64,000 bases of DNA from JAIQGF01 sp051006995 (lineage in GTDB: Bacteria; Acidobacteriota; Terriglobia; Terriglobales; Acidobacteriaceae). The stretch's first letter is position 1, and each line of letters begins with the position of its first letter. The DNA lies in NCBI GenBank assembly GCA_051006995.1, contig JBPCSQ010000018.1, forward strand, positions 1 to 64,000, given 5' to 3'. Of this stretch, positions 44,893 through 54,013 are shown piece by piece. Below the pieces are notes generated by a model that was not told where the DNA came from, did no database searches, and saw only the letters and a list, made by a program, of their open reading frames with translations. A program made the position numbers and the translations under genes.

Positions 44893-45246
44893 TCAGGCGT
44901 GGGTCTGAACTGCGGAGGAGAACGCCGCGAGCGCTGCTTCGATCGACGGATAAATCGTCAGCAACCGGGCCTGTAGCGTGAGTTCGAGAATCTCCGCCAC
45001 TTGACCACATGGGCCCACTACCTTCACATCACCGGAGCGTCCGCGGGCGGTGGCGCACAGACGAGCTAGCATGCCTAACCCGGCGCTATCAATGCGGGAG
45101 ACGGAGTGCAGCTCCAGGATCACACATCCGGTTTCTGCCACCGCGTCGGCGAGCGCCGTGCGAAGCTCTGCGGTCTGTCCGGCGACCAGCGGACCCTGAC
45201 AATGAATCACGACAACGTTCCCATCGCGCTCGATTTGGAGCTGCAA
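44893..45246 (-). CDS. STAS-domain anti-sigma factor antagonist
   Basis: 117 aa with TTG start at 45246 preceded by GGGGG. The whole protein is one STAS domain (VVIHCQGPLVAG...CVILELHSVSRIDSAGLGMLARL), with Ser at the SpoIIAA phosphorylation position (IDSAGL). It likely binds an anti-sigma factor encoded elsewhere; no kinase/phosphatase partner is adjacent. The 281-nt gap to its left was read and holds no convincing gene. Confidence 0.87.
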   Translation of the reverse strand: MQLQIERDGNVVVIHCQGPLVAGQTAELRTALADAVAETGCVILELHSVSRIDSAGLGMLARLCATARGRSGDVKVVGPCGQVAEILELTLQARLLTIYPSIEAALAAFSSAVQTHA

Positions 45247-45516
45247 AGTTTGCCCCCGCTTACTACCTATGTCAGGTCCGAGGCTCGCGATGGGGAGCGG
45301 CTGACCGTTCCCCCCGGACCTCGACGACCGCTAGGTAGTGATTCTAACCACAGCCCGGGATGGAATTCGATCCCAACCACTGTGTCGGCGCAGATCTAGT
45401 TTCCCGAAATGGAATGCGCCAGCATTGGGATGGCAACATCCCCTTCTGACGCGCATTGACTCTGAATTCGGCGCGGACATAGCATCGCCGTGAAGTCCCG
45501 GGGCAAGCGCGCCCGC

Positions 45517-48174
45517 ATGTCTGAAACCACCGATACTGCCGTTTCCGAACTGCTGCGGGAACGGCTGCGCCTTGACGCCGAACTGGCGCGCTACCAGCAA
45601 GCGGTCACCGTTCTGTTTGTCGATATTGTTGGATCTACTCACTTTTACGACCAGCATGGAGATATCGCGGGCCTGGCGATGGTGCAGAAGTTTCTCGACC
45701 AGCTGACCCCGATCGTGCAAAAGCACGAAGGCATCGTCGTCAAAACGCTCGGGGACGCGATCCTGGCTCGCTTTCACACTGCCCTGGACGGCGTGCGCTG
45801 CGCCTTGGCGATGCAGTTTGCGCTGCTGGAGTACAACGTGGGCCGCCCAACGCTGGAGCAAATCCACAGCCGCGTAGCGCTGAACGCAGGCTACGCTCTG
45901 ATCAAGGACAACGACGTCTTTGGCGACGTGGTCAACGTCTGCTCGCGCATCGAGAGCGCGGCGAAACCGGACGATATCCTGATCTCGCCTTCCGTCTATG
46001 ACCAGATCTGCCGCTTCGAGGAGATTGCAGTTCGCAAACGCGCCGAAGGCGTGCAGCTGAAGGGGAAATCGCAGAAGCTGGATTTGTACGAGGTCGTGTG
46101 GGGTCTGGACGAGCCGGTTGGGCTGGCGCCACCACCTCCTTCGAAGGAACAGGTGGCCATGGCCGCCCTGCCGCAACCGGCCGATGCCGCCGAAATCGTC
46201 ACCGTACTTCAGCCGCAGGCAGCCATTCCCGCTCCAATAAGGAGAACGCGCTACCGAGTTGCGCTAATCGGCACGACGGTTATTGTGGTCGCGCTGGCAC
46301 TGGCCGGTAGCTTGTTCCTCACCGACCGAAAGGCAACGGCGCTCTCGGAGAAGGACACGATCGTCCTCGCCGACTTCGTCAATAAGACCGGCGATCCGGT
46401 CTTCGACGACACTCTCAAGCAGGCGCTGGCCGTAGATTTGTCGCAGTCGCCCTTTCTCAATGTTCTCTCCGACCGCAAGATAATGGTGACGCTGCGATTG
46501 ATGGATCTTCCGTCGGACCAGCGTGTCGTTGGCCAAGTCGCGCGCGACCTCTGCCAGAGGGTTGGCAGCAAGGCGCTCCTGGCTGGCTCCATCCACACCC
46601 TTGGTAAGAACTATGTGATTGGATTGGACGCGATGAATTGCGCCACCGGCGATACCCTGGTCAAGGAGCAAATAGAAGCGCAAGGCAAGGAAGGTGTCCT
46701 GAAAGCGTTGGGGAGGATTGCCACCGGTATGCGCGGTCAATTGGGCGAGTCACTGGCTTCGGTGCAGAAGTTCTCTACGTCGATTGAGGAGGCTACCACC
46801 TCGTCCCTGGACGCGCTGAAAGCCTATAGCGTCGCAAAGAGGACAGCGGGATTGAAAGGCGACGTGGCCGCTCTTCCGTACTTTCAGCGGGCGCTGGAAC
46901 TCGATCCTAACTTCGCCGCCGCTTACGCCGACATGGCAAATTCATACAGCAATCTGGGACAAACCGCCCGTGCTACAGAAAATATAACGAAAGGATACGA
47001 ACTCCGCGACCGCGTTAGTGAACGCGAGCGCTACCGCATCAGCGCGTTTTACCACTCCATCACGACAGGGGATTTGGACAAGGCAAACCGTGCGTTTGAA
47101 CTGTGGAAACAAAGCTATCCACGCGATTTCGTTCCCCGGGGCGATTTGGGAAGCAATTACGAGGCGCTGGGAAATTGGGAGAATGCCTTGCGCGAGACCG
47201 AGGCAGCCCAAGCGCTGGAAGTAAACAACGCGGCCAATGTGTCGAATCTGGCGTGGGAACAACTGGCGCTTAGTCGCACCGACCAAGCCCGTACCACCGT
47301 CGAACAGGCGGTGGCTCGGGGTGTCGAAGCTTACTACCTCCATCTCGTCCTCTACCAAATCGCCTTTCTCCGTGGTCAGGATGAAGAAATGCAACGGCAG
47401 CTTGCCGCCGTCCTGGGAAGTTCCGGCGAAGAAGACTTGCTGCTGTCGGCTCAGTCCGATACCGAAGCATTCTTCGGACGCCTAAACAAGGCGCGCTCCT
47501 GGTCGCAACGGGCAGTCGATTCAGCACGGCGGGCGGATGCGCCGGAGACTGCTGCCCTTTGGCAAGCCAATCGTGCTCTCCGCGAGGCGGAATTCGGCAA
47601 CCGCCAAGCGGCCAATCAGGATGCCAGGGCAGCAGTCGCTCTGGCTCCGGGAGTAACCGTCCGCGCCATGGCGGCGCTCGCCCTCGCACGTGCTGGCTAT
47701 GCCGCCCCCGCCCGCGAAATTGCCGACGAGTTGCATCGTACCGGTTCGCAGAACACTCTCCTGCAGCTGTATTGGCTCCCGTCGATCAATGCGGCTCTTG
47801 CTGTGGGTGCGAAAAACGGGGCGAAGGCGGCCGAAGTCCTGCAAAACGCAGACTGCTGCGAGTTAGGACAGGTCGCGCCCTCTAGTGTTGGAATGATGTA
47901 CCCGAGTTATCTTCGGGGCGAGGCGTACTTGCTCACTCGCCACGGTGAACAAGCGGCGGCGGAGTTCCGCAAGGTTCTCGATCGCCCTGGCCTCGTGCTG
48001 AATTTCCCCTTCGGTGCTCTCGCCCACATGGGATTGGCCCGCGCTTTTCTGCAGCAAGGCGAGCGATCCAAAGCGCGCGCAGAGTACGAGCGATTTCTCA
48101 CATTATGGAAAGATGCAGATCCCGACATCCCCATCCTGAGGCAGGCCAAGGCGGAATACGCAGCCCTGGAGTAG
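45517..48174 (+). CDS. Class III adenylate cyclase-TPR fusion
   Basis: 885 aa. N-terminal cyclase catalytic domain (about 25-205): metal Asp36 and Asp80, adenine-specifying Lys76 (VVKTLGDA), and NVCSR with Asn140/Arg144 for the transition state, so it should be active. One membrane helix (about 245-266) follows, then a DTIVLADFVNKTGDPVFDDTL region commonly fused to Ser/Thr kinases in Acidobacteriota. About eight TPR-like repeats end it. The catalytic part is thus cytoplasmic and the TPR part is outside. GTG 45490 is an alternative start. Confidence 0.9.
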   Translation: MSETTDTAVSELLRERLRLDAELARYQQAVTVLFVDIVGSTHFYDQHGDIAGLAMVQKFLDQLTPIVQKHEGIVVKTLGDAILARFHTALDGVRCALAMQFALLEYNVGRPTLEQIHSRVALNAGYALIKDNDVFGDVVNVCSRIESAAKPDDILISPSVYDQICRFEEIAVRKRAEGVQLKGKSQKLDLYEVVWGLDEPVGLAPPPPSKEQVAMAALPQPADAAEIVTVLQPQAAIPAPIRRTRYRVALIGTTVIVVALALAGSLFLTDRKATALSEKDTIVLADFVNKTGDPVFDDTLKQALAVDLSQSPFLNVLSDRKIMVTLRLMDLPSDQRVVGQVARDLCQRVGSKALLAGSIHTLGKNYVIGLDAMNCATGDTLVKEQIEAQGKEGVLKALGRIATGMRGQLGESLASVQKFSTSIEEATTSSLDALKAYSVAKRTAGLKGDVAALPYFQRALELDPNFAAAYADMANSYSNLGQTARATENITKGYELRDRVSERERYRISAFYHSITTGDLDKANRAFELWKQSYPRDFVPRGDLGSNYEALGNWENALRETEAAQALEVNNAANVSNLAWEQLALSRTDQARTTVEQAVARGVEAYYLHLVLYQIAFLRGQDEEMQRQLAAVLGSSGEEDLLLSAQSDTEAFFGRLNKARSWSQRAVDSARRADAPETAALWQANRALREAEFGNRQAANQDARAAVALAPGVTVRAMAALALARAGYAAPAREIADELHRTGSQNTLLQLYWLPSINAALAVGAKNGAKAAEVLQNADCCELGQVAPSSVGMMYPSYLRGEAYLLTRHGEQAAAEFRKVLDRPGLVLNFPFGALAHMGLARAFLQQGERSKARAEYERFLTLWKDADPDIPILRQAKAEYAALE

Positions 48175-48244
48175 GCACCCGTCCGGCCTCCGTTGACGGC
48201 CCATCCTGCGCTGCCCTAAACTCACCGTCACTGTGGGGTGACGT

Positions 48245-49903
48245 GTGAAACGATTTGCCTGTCTCGTCCTGCTGGTCTGCCTTGCTGTACTTGCCAACGC
48301 TGCCGCCGATGATGAACACCATGGACATCATGATGCCGCCGAGCAACTCGGTACGGTCTCATTCCCGACCTCTTGCAGTCCGGCCGTGCAGCAACCCTTC
48401 CAGCGCGCCGTCGCCTTGATGCACTCCTTCTGGTATGAGGAAGCGGAGAAGCAGTTCTCCGATGTCGCCGCAGCCGACCCGCGCTGCGCCATCGCGCACT
48501 GGGGAATCGCGCTCAGCCTCTATCACCAGCTTTGGGATCGTCCGCAGGACCCAACCCTAAAACGCGGATGGGAAGAAATTCAGAAGGCGCAGACTATCGG
48601 GGCAAAGACCGACCGCGAGCGCGACTACATCAATGCTCTTGCCCAGTTCTACCGTGATCCTGCAAGCAAAGACCACCAGCAGCGCGCCACGGCCTACGCC
48701 CAGGCGATGGAGAAGCTCTACGCCAAGTACCCTCAGGATCGTGAGGCCGGTGCATTCGATGCCCTGTCCCTGCTCGCGTCGGCGCCGCTGAACGACCGCA
48801 CTTCTGCTAACGAGAGGAAGGCGGTTGCCGTGCTGATGCCGCTGTTCCGACAAGATCCGAACCATCCTGGGCTGGCGCATTACATCATCCATGCGTGCGA
48901 CTCGCCGCAGATGGCCTCCATGGGGCTGGAGGCGGCGCGCCGGTACTCGCAGATCGCATCCTCTTCACCTCATGCCGTTCACATGCCGTCCCACATCTTC
49001 GCGCGGCTTGGCTTGTGGCAGGATGACATCGAATCCAACCTCAAATCCGTGGCTCTGACCCGCCAGGCTGCAGCCATGCACATGGGCGGCGCTTCACACC
49101 AGTTGCACGCCATGGATTTTCTCGTTTACGCGTACCTGCAGACTGGTGAAGATGAGCCCGCCAAACAGATTGTGGATGGATTGCCGGCCACCATTGCCGA
49201 GATCAAGTCCGGCCATGCCCACGACGTCATGATGGACCACTCGGGCTACGCGCTGGCGCAGTTTCCGGCCCTATACGCGTTGGAGATGCACCACTGGTCA
49301 GATGCTGCCGCGCTGGAGATCCCGGCCGGCATTCGTCCGCTGGACCAGGTGATCACGGTCTGGGCCCGCGTCGTTGGGGCCGGACATCTGCGGAATGCCG
49401 AGGCCGCACGTAAGGACCTGCAACAGTTCGATTCACTGGTGGAATCCGTCCGCAAGTCGAAAAACGCTTATCTGGCCGACTTGCTGACCGGCGTCCCGCG
49501 CGATGAAATGGCCGCATGGGTCGCATTTACTGAAAAAAAGAATGAGGATGCCATCCGCCTGATGCGGCGCGCCGCCGACCGTCAGGATGCCGAAGGCAAG
49601 GGTGAAGTGGAGATCCCGGCGCGCGAGATGCTCGCCGACATGCTGCTGGAAATGAACCGCCCCACTGAGGCCCTGGCTGAGTACGAACAGTCCATGAAGG
49701 TGGATCCGAACCGCTTCAATGGCCTTTATGGCGCCGCGCGTTCCGCCGAACTGGCCGGAGAAATGGCGAAGGCGAGTTCCTATTACGCCACCCTGGTGAA
49801 GAATTGTGCCCACGCCCGGTCGGACCGCCCCGAGCTGGCCCGCGCGCGCACCGTGCTGGCAAAGTATTCAGTCCGAACAACCGCAGCCACCAACAACCGG
49901 TAG
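48245..49903 (+). CDS. Secreted TPR-repeat protein
   Basis: 552 aa with GTG start (48245), signal peptide (RFACLVLLVCLAVLANAAADD) and a His-rich segment (DEHHGHHDAAEQ) that could bind metal. TPR-like motifs follow: FQRAVALMHSFWYEEAEKQF, PRCAIAHWGIALSLYH, HYIIHACDSPQMASMGLEAARRY and a final EMNRPTEALAEYEQSMKVDPNRFNG. Related proteins are widespread in Acidobacteria and described only as TPR proteins. Lies 70 nt downstream of the cyclase-TPR gene, possibly co-transcribed. Confidence 0.85.
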   Translation: MKRFACLVLLVCLAVLANAAADDEHHGHHDAAEQLGTVSFPTSCSPAVQQPFQRAVALMHSFWYEEAEKQFSDVAAADPRCAIAHWGIALSLYHQLWDRPQDPTLKRGWEEIQKAQTIGAKTDRERDYINALAQFYRDPASKDHQQRATAYAQAMEKLYAKYPQDREAGAFDALSLLASAPLNDRTSANERKAVAVLMPLFRQDPNHPGLAHYIIHACDSPQMASMGLEAARRYSQIASSSPHAVHMPSHIFARLGLWQDDIESNLKSVALTRQAAAMHMGGASHQLHAMDFLVYAYLQTGEDEPAKQIVDGLPATIAEIKSGHAHDVMMDHSGYALAQFPALYALEMHHWSDAAALEIPAGIRPLDQVITVWARVVGAGHLRNAEAARKDLQQFDSLVESVRKSKNAYLADLLTGVPRDEMAAWVAFTEKKNEDAIRLMRRAADRQDAEGKGEVEIPAREMLADMLLEMNRPTEALAEYEQSMKVDPNRFNGLYGAARSAELAGEMAKASSYYATLVKNCAHARSDRPELARARTVLAKYSVRTTAATNNR

Positions 49904-49937
49904 GATTGAAATGTTGGCTGCGCTCTCGGAGGTTGTG

Positions 49938-50204
49938 ATGATCCGCAAAGTTACGTTGTGGCAAAGTCTGCTGCTTACCGCCGCTCTACTGCTCGCCCTT
50001 GCCCCGGCCCAGGCCCGGGACCGCGATGATGCTTGCGAGAAGCGCATCCAAAAAGCCGAACAGCAGTTGCGGCAGGCGGAACGCAAGCATGGCGCGAACA
50101 GCAAGCAGGCGCAGAACAAGCGCCGCCAACTCGATCGGGCGCGCGATCAGTGCCGCGGACGCGATAAGGACCGGGATCGCGACCGAGATCGCGACCGCCA
50201 CTAG
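49938..50204 (+). CDS. Small secreted charged protein
   Basis: 88 aa. The GGAGG at 49928-49932 is ideally spaced to ATG 49938. Signal peptide (LWQSLLLTAALLLALAPAQA), then a helical Gln/Arg/Lys segment (EKRIQKAEQQLRQAERKHG) and a tail of alternating Arg-Asp (RDRDRDRDRDRH). Two Cys flank the helix. Similar short RD-tailed proteins are seen in many soil bacteria; no function known. The longer frame beginning at 49806 overlaps the TPR gene and is rejected. Confidence 0.75.
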   Translation: MIRKVTLWQSLLLTAALLLALAPAQARDRDDACEKRIQKAEQQLRQAERKHGANSKQAQNKRRQLDRARDQCRGRDKDRDRDRDRDRH

Positions 50205-50288
50205 GGAGAGTTTGCCGGAAAAGCTTGATCGCCCAGGCTGCGGTCTACTTCTGCCTGCTCGCGCCAACTGCTAAACTCAAGCCTTCGC

Positions 50289-53015
50289 ATGCCCAATTTC
50301 TACGAGCGCTTCCAGCGGTCGGCAGAGCGCTGGCCTGACCGGATCGCAGTGGACATGCAGCGCCATGCTGCTCCGCTCGAGAGCTACACCTATGCGCAGC
50401 TTCACGCCATGGCGGCTTCGCTGGCGGGCTGGTTCGGAGCCAGCGAATTGCGGCGCGGCACCCGTTGCGCCATCCTGGCCGCCAACGGTCCGCGCTGGGT
50501 GGCTTGCTATCTCGGCATTATCGCCGCGGGCATGGTGGTGCTGCCGTTCGACACGGCTTTGAATGTCGCCCAGGTAGCCACGCTGCTCCAGGCGGGCGGC
50601 GCTTCCCTGTTGTTCGTGGATGCGAAGCACCTCCCGGTCGCGCAGCGAGCTGCGGCCGACCTGCCGATCCAGTTGATTCTCCTGGAAGGTTCACCTGACG
50701 CCGTTTCCGGCGCGACCAGCTTCGACTCCATTCTGGCTGCGCGCGCACACAACTTCGCTCCCGCAAATCTTCGCGGAGAGGATTTGGCGGCGATTCTCTA
50801 CACCTCGGGCACCACCAGCGATCCGAAAGGCGTGATGTTGACCCACGCCAATCTCTCCGCCGAGAGCGATGCCGTCTTCCAATTCCTCGATCTCGGCCCT
50901 GACGACGCCATCCTGGGCGTGTTGCCGCTCTTTCACGCCCTGGCGCAGATGGCCAACCTCATCTTGCCGCTCGCGGCCGGAGCGCGCGTGGTTTTTCTCG
51001 ACTCGCTCAACACCACGGAACTGTTGCGCGCGCTGAGTGAGCGCGACATCACCCTGTTCTGCTGTGTACCGCAGTTCTTTTACCTGCTGCACGACCGCAT
51101 CCGAAAAGAAGCCGGCGCTCACGGGCGACTCGCCGAAACCATGTTTCGTGCCGCCCTGAAATTGTGCGGTGCGGCGCGAGACCTGGGCATGAATCCGGGC
51201 AAGCTGCTCTTCCGCCGTATTCACCGTAAATTGGGACCGCGGATGCGCTACCTGATCACCGGCGGCTCCCGCCTCGATCCCGCCGTCGGTCACGACTTTC
51301 AGGCGCTGGGCTTCGATCTGTTGCAGGCGTACGGTCTTACCGAAACCAGCGGTGGCGCGGTGTGCACCCGCCCTGGCGACAACGTAATCGGTTCGGTCGG
51401 TAAACCTCTGCCCGGCATCGAGGCCAGAATTCACCAACCGCGTCCACCGGAAGACGGATCTGGGCCGCCGGTCGGGGATATTCTCATTCGCGGCGATATC
51501 GTTATGGCGGGCTACTACAACCGCCCGGAAGCTACGGCGGAGTCCATCCGGGATGGCTGGCTGCACACCGGCGATCTTGGGTACTTCGACGCGCACGGCA
51601 ATCTTTTCATTACCGGCCGCGAAAAAGAAATCATCGTCCTCAGCAACGGCAAGAACATTTACCCGGAAGAGATCGAGGCCCACTACCTCAAGAGCCCCTA
51701 CGTAAAAGAGATCTGCGTTCTGGGCCTGCAGAACGCGCCCGGCGAGCCTTTCGCCGAACGCCTGCACGCGGTGATTGTCCCCAATGTGGAGACGCTGCGG
51801 GAGCGCAAAATCGTCAACAGCCGCGAAATCATTCGCTTCGACCTGGAAAGCCTCTCAGCGCAATTGCCCGCTACCAAGCGAATTTTGAGCTTCGACCTGT
51901 GGCAGGAGGATCTGCCGCGCACCACCACCCGCAAGATCAAGCGCTTCGAAGTCGAGCGCCGTGTCAATGAACAACGCGCAGCCGGTCGATTGAACGGCGG
52001 CAAATCGGCACGCGCTTTGAGCGAAGAGGAGCGCGAGTGGATCAACGACCCGCTGGTCGCGCGTGCGCTTCGCGTCATCGCCGAAGCCGCAAAGAACTCC
52101 AGCACTCCGATTCACCCCCGCGACAATCTGGAGCTCGATCTCGGCCTTGATTCCATGGAGCGCGTGGAATTGCTGGTGGCGCTGGAGCGCGAACTCGGCG
52201 CCCACGTCGGCGACGGCGTCGCCTCCGAGGTTTATAGCGTCCGCGAGCTGGTGGACGCGGTCCGCCAAAGTATTGGCAGCGAAGTCAGCGCCGATCAAAC
52301 GCCTGCATGGGAGTCAGTCCTGAACACCGACCCCACCGACGCTGAAGTTCTCTCGGTAGCCCGACGGAAACCCGTCGCGGAGCGCTTTTGGTATTTGACT
52401 ACGCGGATGATGCAAATGGCTGCGCGTGAATACTTCCACTTGGAAGTCTCGGGGCTGGAGAAGCTGCCGGCGCGCGGTCCGTTCATTCTCTGCGCCAATC
52501 ACCAAAGCTTTCTGGACCCACCTGTGCTCGTCAGTCTGCTGCCGTACAACATCTTTCGCGACACGTTTTATGTCGGAACCAGCGAGATCTTTGGCACCGG
52601 ACTGCTCAAAGCGCTGGCGCGAAGTTTCCGGCTGGTGCCGGTGGACCCGGACGCCAATCTGGTTCCCGCGATGCGCGCCGGCGCTTATGGCCTGCGGCAC
52701 GGCAAGGTGCTCGTGCTCTACCCGGAGGGCGAGCGCAGCATCGACGGGGAGCCGAAGGTATTTAAGAAAGGGGCAGCGATTCTAGCCACGCACCTGCGCG
52801 TGCCGATCGTACCCGTCGCTATGGACGGCTTTTACGAGGCGTGGCCACGCGGTCTCGGTTTTCAGAAGTTCAGTACCATGCGCGTTGCATTCGGGGACCC
52901 GATTGTTCCGCCCAACAACATGGAGAAGCCGGAAGACTCGTACGACCGTCTCAACCGAGAGCTGAAAGCGCGAGTCATGGAAATGTGGCTGCGCTTGCAT
53001 GGCTATCAGGGTTGA
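50289..53015 (+). CDS. AMP-ligase / acyl-carrier / acyltransferase (PlsC) fusion
   Basis: 908 aa. Residues 1 to about 575 are an acyl-activating enzyme (YTSGTTSDPKGVMLTH P-loop, YGLTETSG, GWLHTGDLG, and ITGREKEIIVLSNGKNI with the late Lys). A carrier domain follows with the phosphopantetheine serine Ser622 in DLGLDSMERVEL. From about 700 a PlsC domain with NHQSFLD (His738, Asp743) and PEGERS. So one chain can activate a fatty acid, hold it as a thioester and move it to a hydroxyl, as in the Aas system. Acceptor lipid unknown. Terminated at 53049-53074. Confidence 0.92.
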   Translation: MPNFYERFQRSAERWPDRIAVDMQRHAAPLESYTYAQLHAMAASLAGWFGASELRRGTRCAILAANGPRWVACYLGIIAAGMVVLPFDTALNVAQVATLLQAGGASLLFVDAKHLPVAQRAAADLPIQLILLEGSPDAVSGATSFDSILAARAHNFAPANLRGEDLAAILYTSGTTSDPKGVMLTHANLSAESDAVFQFLDLGPDDAILGVLPLFHALAQMANLILPLAAGARVVFLDSLNTTELLRALSERDITLFCCVPQFFYLLHDRIRKEAGAHGRLAETMFRAALKLCGAARDLGMNPGKLLFRRIHRKLGPRMRYLITGGSRLDPAVGHDFQALGFDLLQAYGLTETSGGAVCTRPGDNVIGSVGKPLPGIEARIHQPRPPEDGSGPPVGDILIRGDIVMAGYYNRPEATAESIRDGWLHTGDLGYFDAHGNLFITGREKEIIVLSNGKNIYPEEIEAHYLKSPYVKEICVLGLQNAPGEPFAERLHAVIVPNVETLRERKIVNSREIIRFDLESLSAQLPATKRILSFDLWQEDLPRTTTRKIKRFEVERRVNEQRAAGRLNGGKSARALSEEEREWINDPLVARALRVIAEAAKNSSTPIHPRDNLELDLGLDSMERVELLVALERELGAHVGDGVASEVYSVRELVDAVRQSIGSEVSADQTPAWESVLNTDPTDAEVLSVARRKPVAERFWYLTTRMMQMAAREYFHLEVSGLEKLPARGPFILCANHQSFLDPPVLVSLLPYNIFRDTFYVGTSEIFGTGLLKALARSFRLVPVDPDANLVPAMRAGAYGLRHGKVLVLYPEGERSIDGEPKVFKKGAAILATHLRVPIVPVAMDGFYEAWPRGLGFQKFSTMRVAFGDPIVPPNNMEKPEDSYDRLNRELKARVMEMWLRLHGYQG

Positions 53016-53048
53016 GCAGCCGCCTTTTCAAGGTACTGACAGAAATGA

Positions 53049-53074
53049 GAAAGGCGTCCGTTCGGACGCCTTTC
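53049..53074. terminator. Bidirectional intrinsic terminator
   Basis: 12-bp perfect stem gaaaggcgtccg / cggacgcctttc with a two-base centre, between the convergent ligase fusion and the PEP-CTERM-like gene. A/T-rich ends on both sides. Confidence 0.8.
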
Positions 53075-53100
53075 GCTGCAGGTCGGGGAGACCGGAAATT

Positions 53101-53865
53101 CTATTTCCGAACCTTTCGTCCGAATAATCCCGCGCCCGCAAGACCGACAGCAAGCATGATCATGCTGGCCGGTTCCGCAGTACGGGGAGGGTTCTCAAAC
53201 CCTGCCTGGGTGAACGGCGTATCGAAGACCTGAACGTCGGTCGACGTTGATGTCGTGCACTTACCTTTCTTGCAGGTCGTGGTATGGGTGGTGGTAATAA
53301 CCTGGCCATAAGCAATAATCATCGCGCCTTTGGGCAGTACGTTCAGGTTGAATCCGACGTTGTCTTTGCCTCCGAGGTTGGCATTGACACTGAACTCGTA
53401 AAGGCCGAAGCTGCTCGCCGTGATTCCAGCTTGGCTGGCTTCCACTCCCGACCAGTTCGTGAAACTGTTGGAATTGTCAGTGGGGCCGTGAACTCCCAGT
53501 ACGGAGTAGGCCTCCTGTCCGCTGTGCATCGTGCCCTGCAGGCCCAGATAGCTCCACGAAGTTGGTCCGCCAGCGCTGGGCACGATCGAAGTAATGCCGC
53601 TGCCGAATGGGTTAACGGTATTGGTGTTCGGAAGACCCACGATTACGAGCCATGGGTTGTGAAGATCCGCCGTGTTCCCCTGATTCTGATAGACAAAGAA
53701 TGACGTGCCCGTCAGGACATTGGGATCGCTCCCGGCCGGAGGCACGGTTGCACCGATCTGCAGAGTCGCCGGATCGGTGTAGGTGACGTCGTCAGCAAAA
53801 GCGAACGACGATGCCAATGCGACAATCAGTACAGCCACGAGAGTGATGGAACGCGTAGTTTGCAT
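53101..53865 (-). CDS. PEP-CTERM-like surface protein (variant AEP motif)
   Basis: 254 aa with a signal peptide (SITLVAVLIVALASSFAFA). C-terminal AEPASMIMLAVGLAGAGLFGRKVRK has the hydrophobic helix and basic end of a PEP-CTERM signal, but the first Pro is Ala (T-A-E-P-A-S). A TTTCKKGKCTTS patch near residue 210 has a close Cys pair. Body is Gly/Thr/Asn-rich and has DNSNSFTNWSGVEAS. A -24/-12 element lies 40 nt upstream, as for the other PEP-CTERM gene. Confidence 0.85.
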   Translation of the reverse strand: MQTTRSITLVAVLIVALASSFAFADDVTYTDPATLQIGATVPPAGSDPNVLTGTSFFVYQNQGNTADLHNPWLVIVGLPNTNTVNPFGSGITSIVPSAGGPTSWSYLGLQGTMHSGQEAYSVLGVHGPTDNSNSFTNWSGVEASQAGITASSFGLYEFSVNANLGGKDNVGFNLNVLPKGAMIIAYGQVITTTHTTTCKKGKCTTSTSTDVQVFDTPFTQAGFENPPRTAEPASMIMLAVGLAGAGLFGRKVRK

Positions 53866-53905
53866 GAGTCTTTCTTGTCCTCTCCCCAGACCTGCCCAAC
53901 ACTAG

Positions 53906-53921
53906 GGCAATCCATGCTCCA
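53906..53921 (-). promoter_or_regulatory. Candidate sigma-54 promoter of the PEP-CTERM-like gene
   Basis: On the minus strand this reads TGGAGCATGGATTGCC: TGG and a full TTGC at -24/-12 spacing. Expected start near 53895, about 30 nt above the ATG. Confidence 0.55.
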
Positions 53922-53979
53922 AACCGGCGAGTGTGGAGATGGCCACTCTCGAGTCCTCAACTCAACAACTTAGCTGGCA

Positions 53980-54013
53980 TACCACCACATTCGTCGAGGG
54001 TGGTACGTACCAC
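53980..54013. repeat. TACCAC/GTGGTA inverted-repeat cluster (candidate activator site)
   Basis: taccacc (53980-53986) and ggtggta (53999-54005) form a 7-bp inverted repeat. The second arm overlaps a 10-bp palindrome ggtacgtacc and a further gtaccac. It sits about 60-90 nt upstream of the -24 element, within reach of a sigma-54 activator. Confidence 0.4.
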
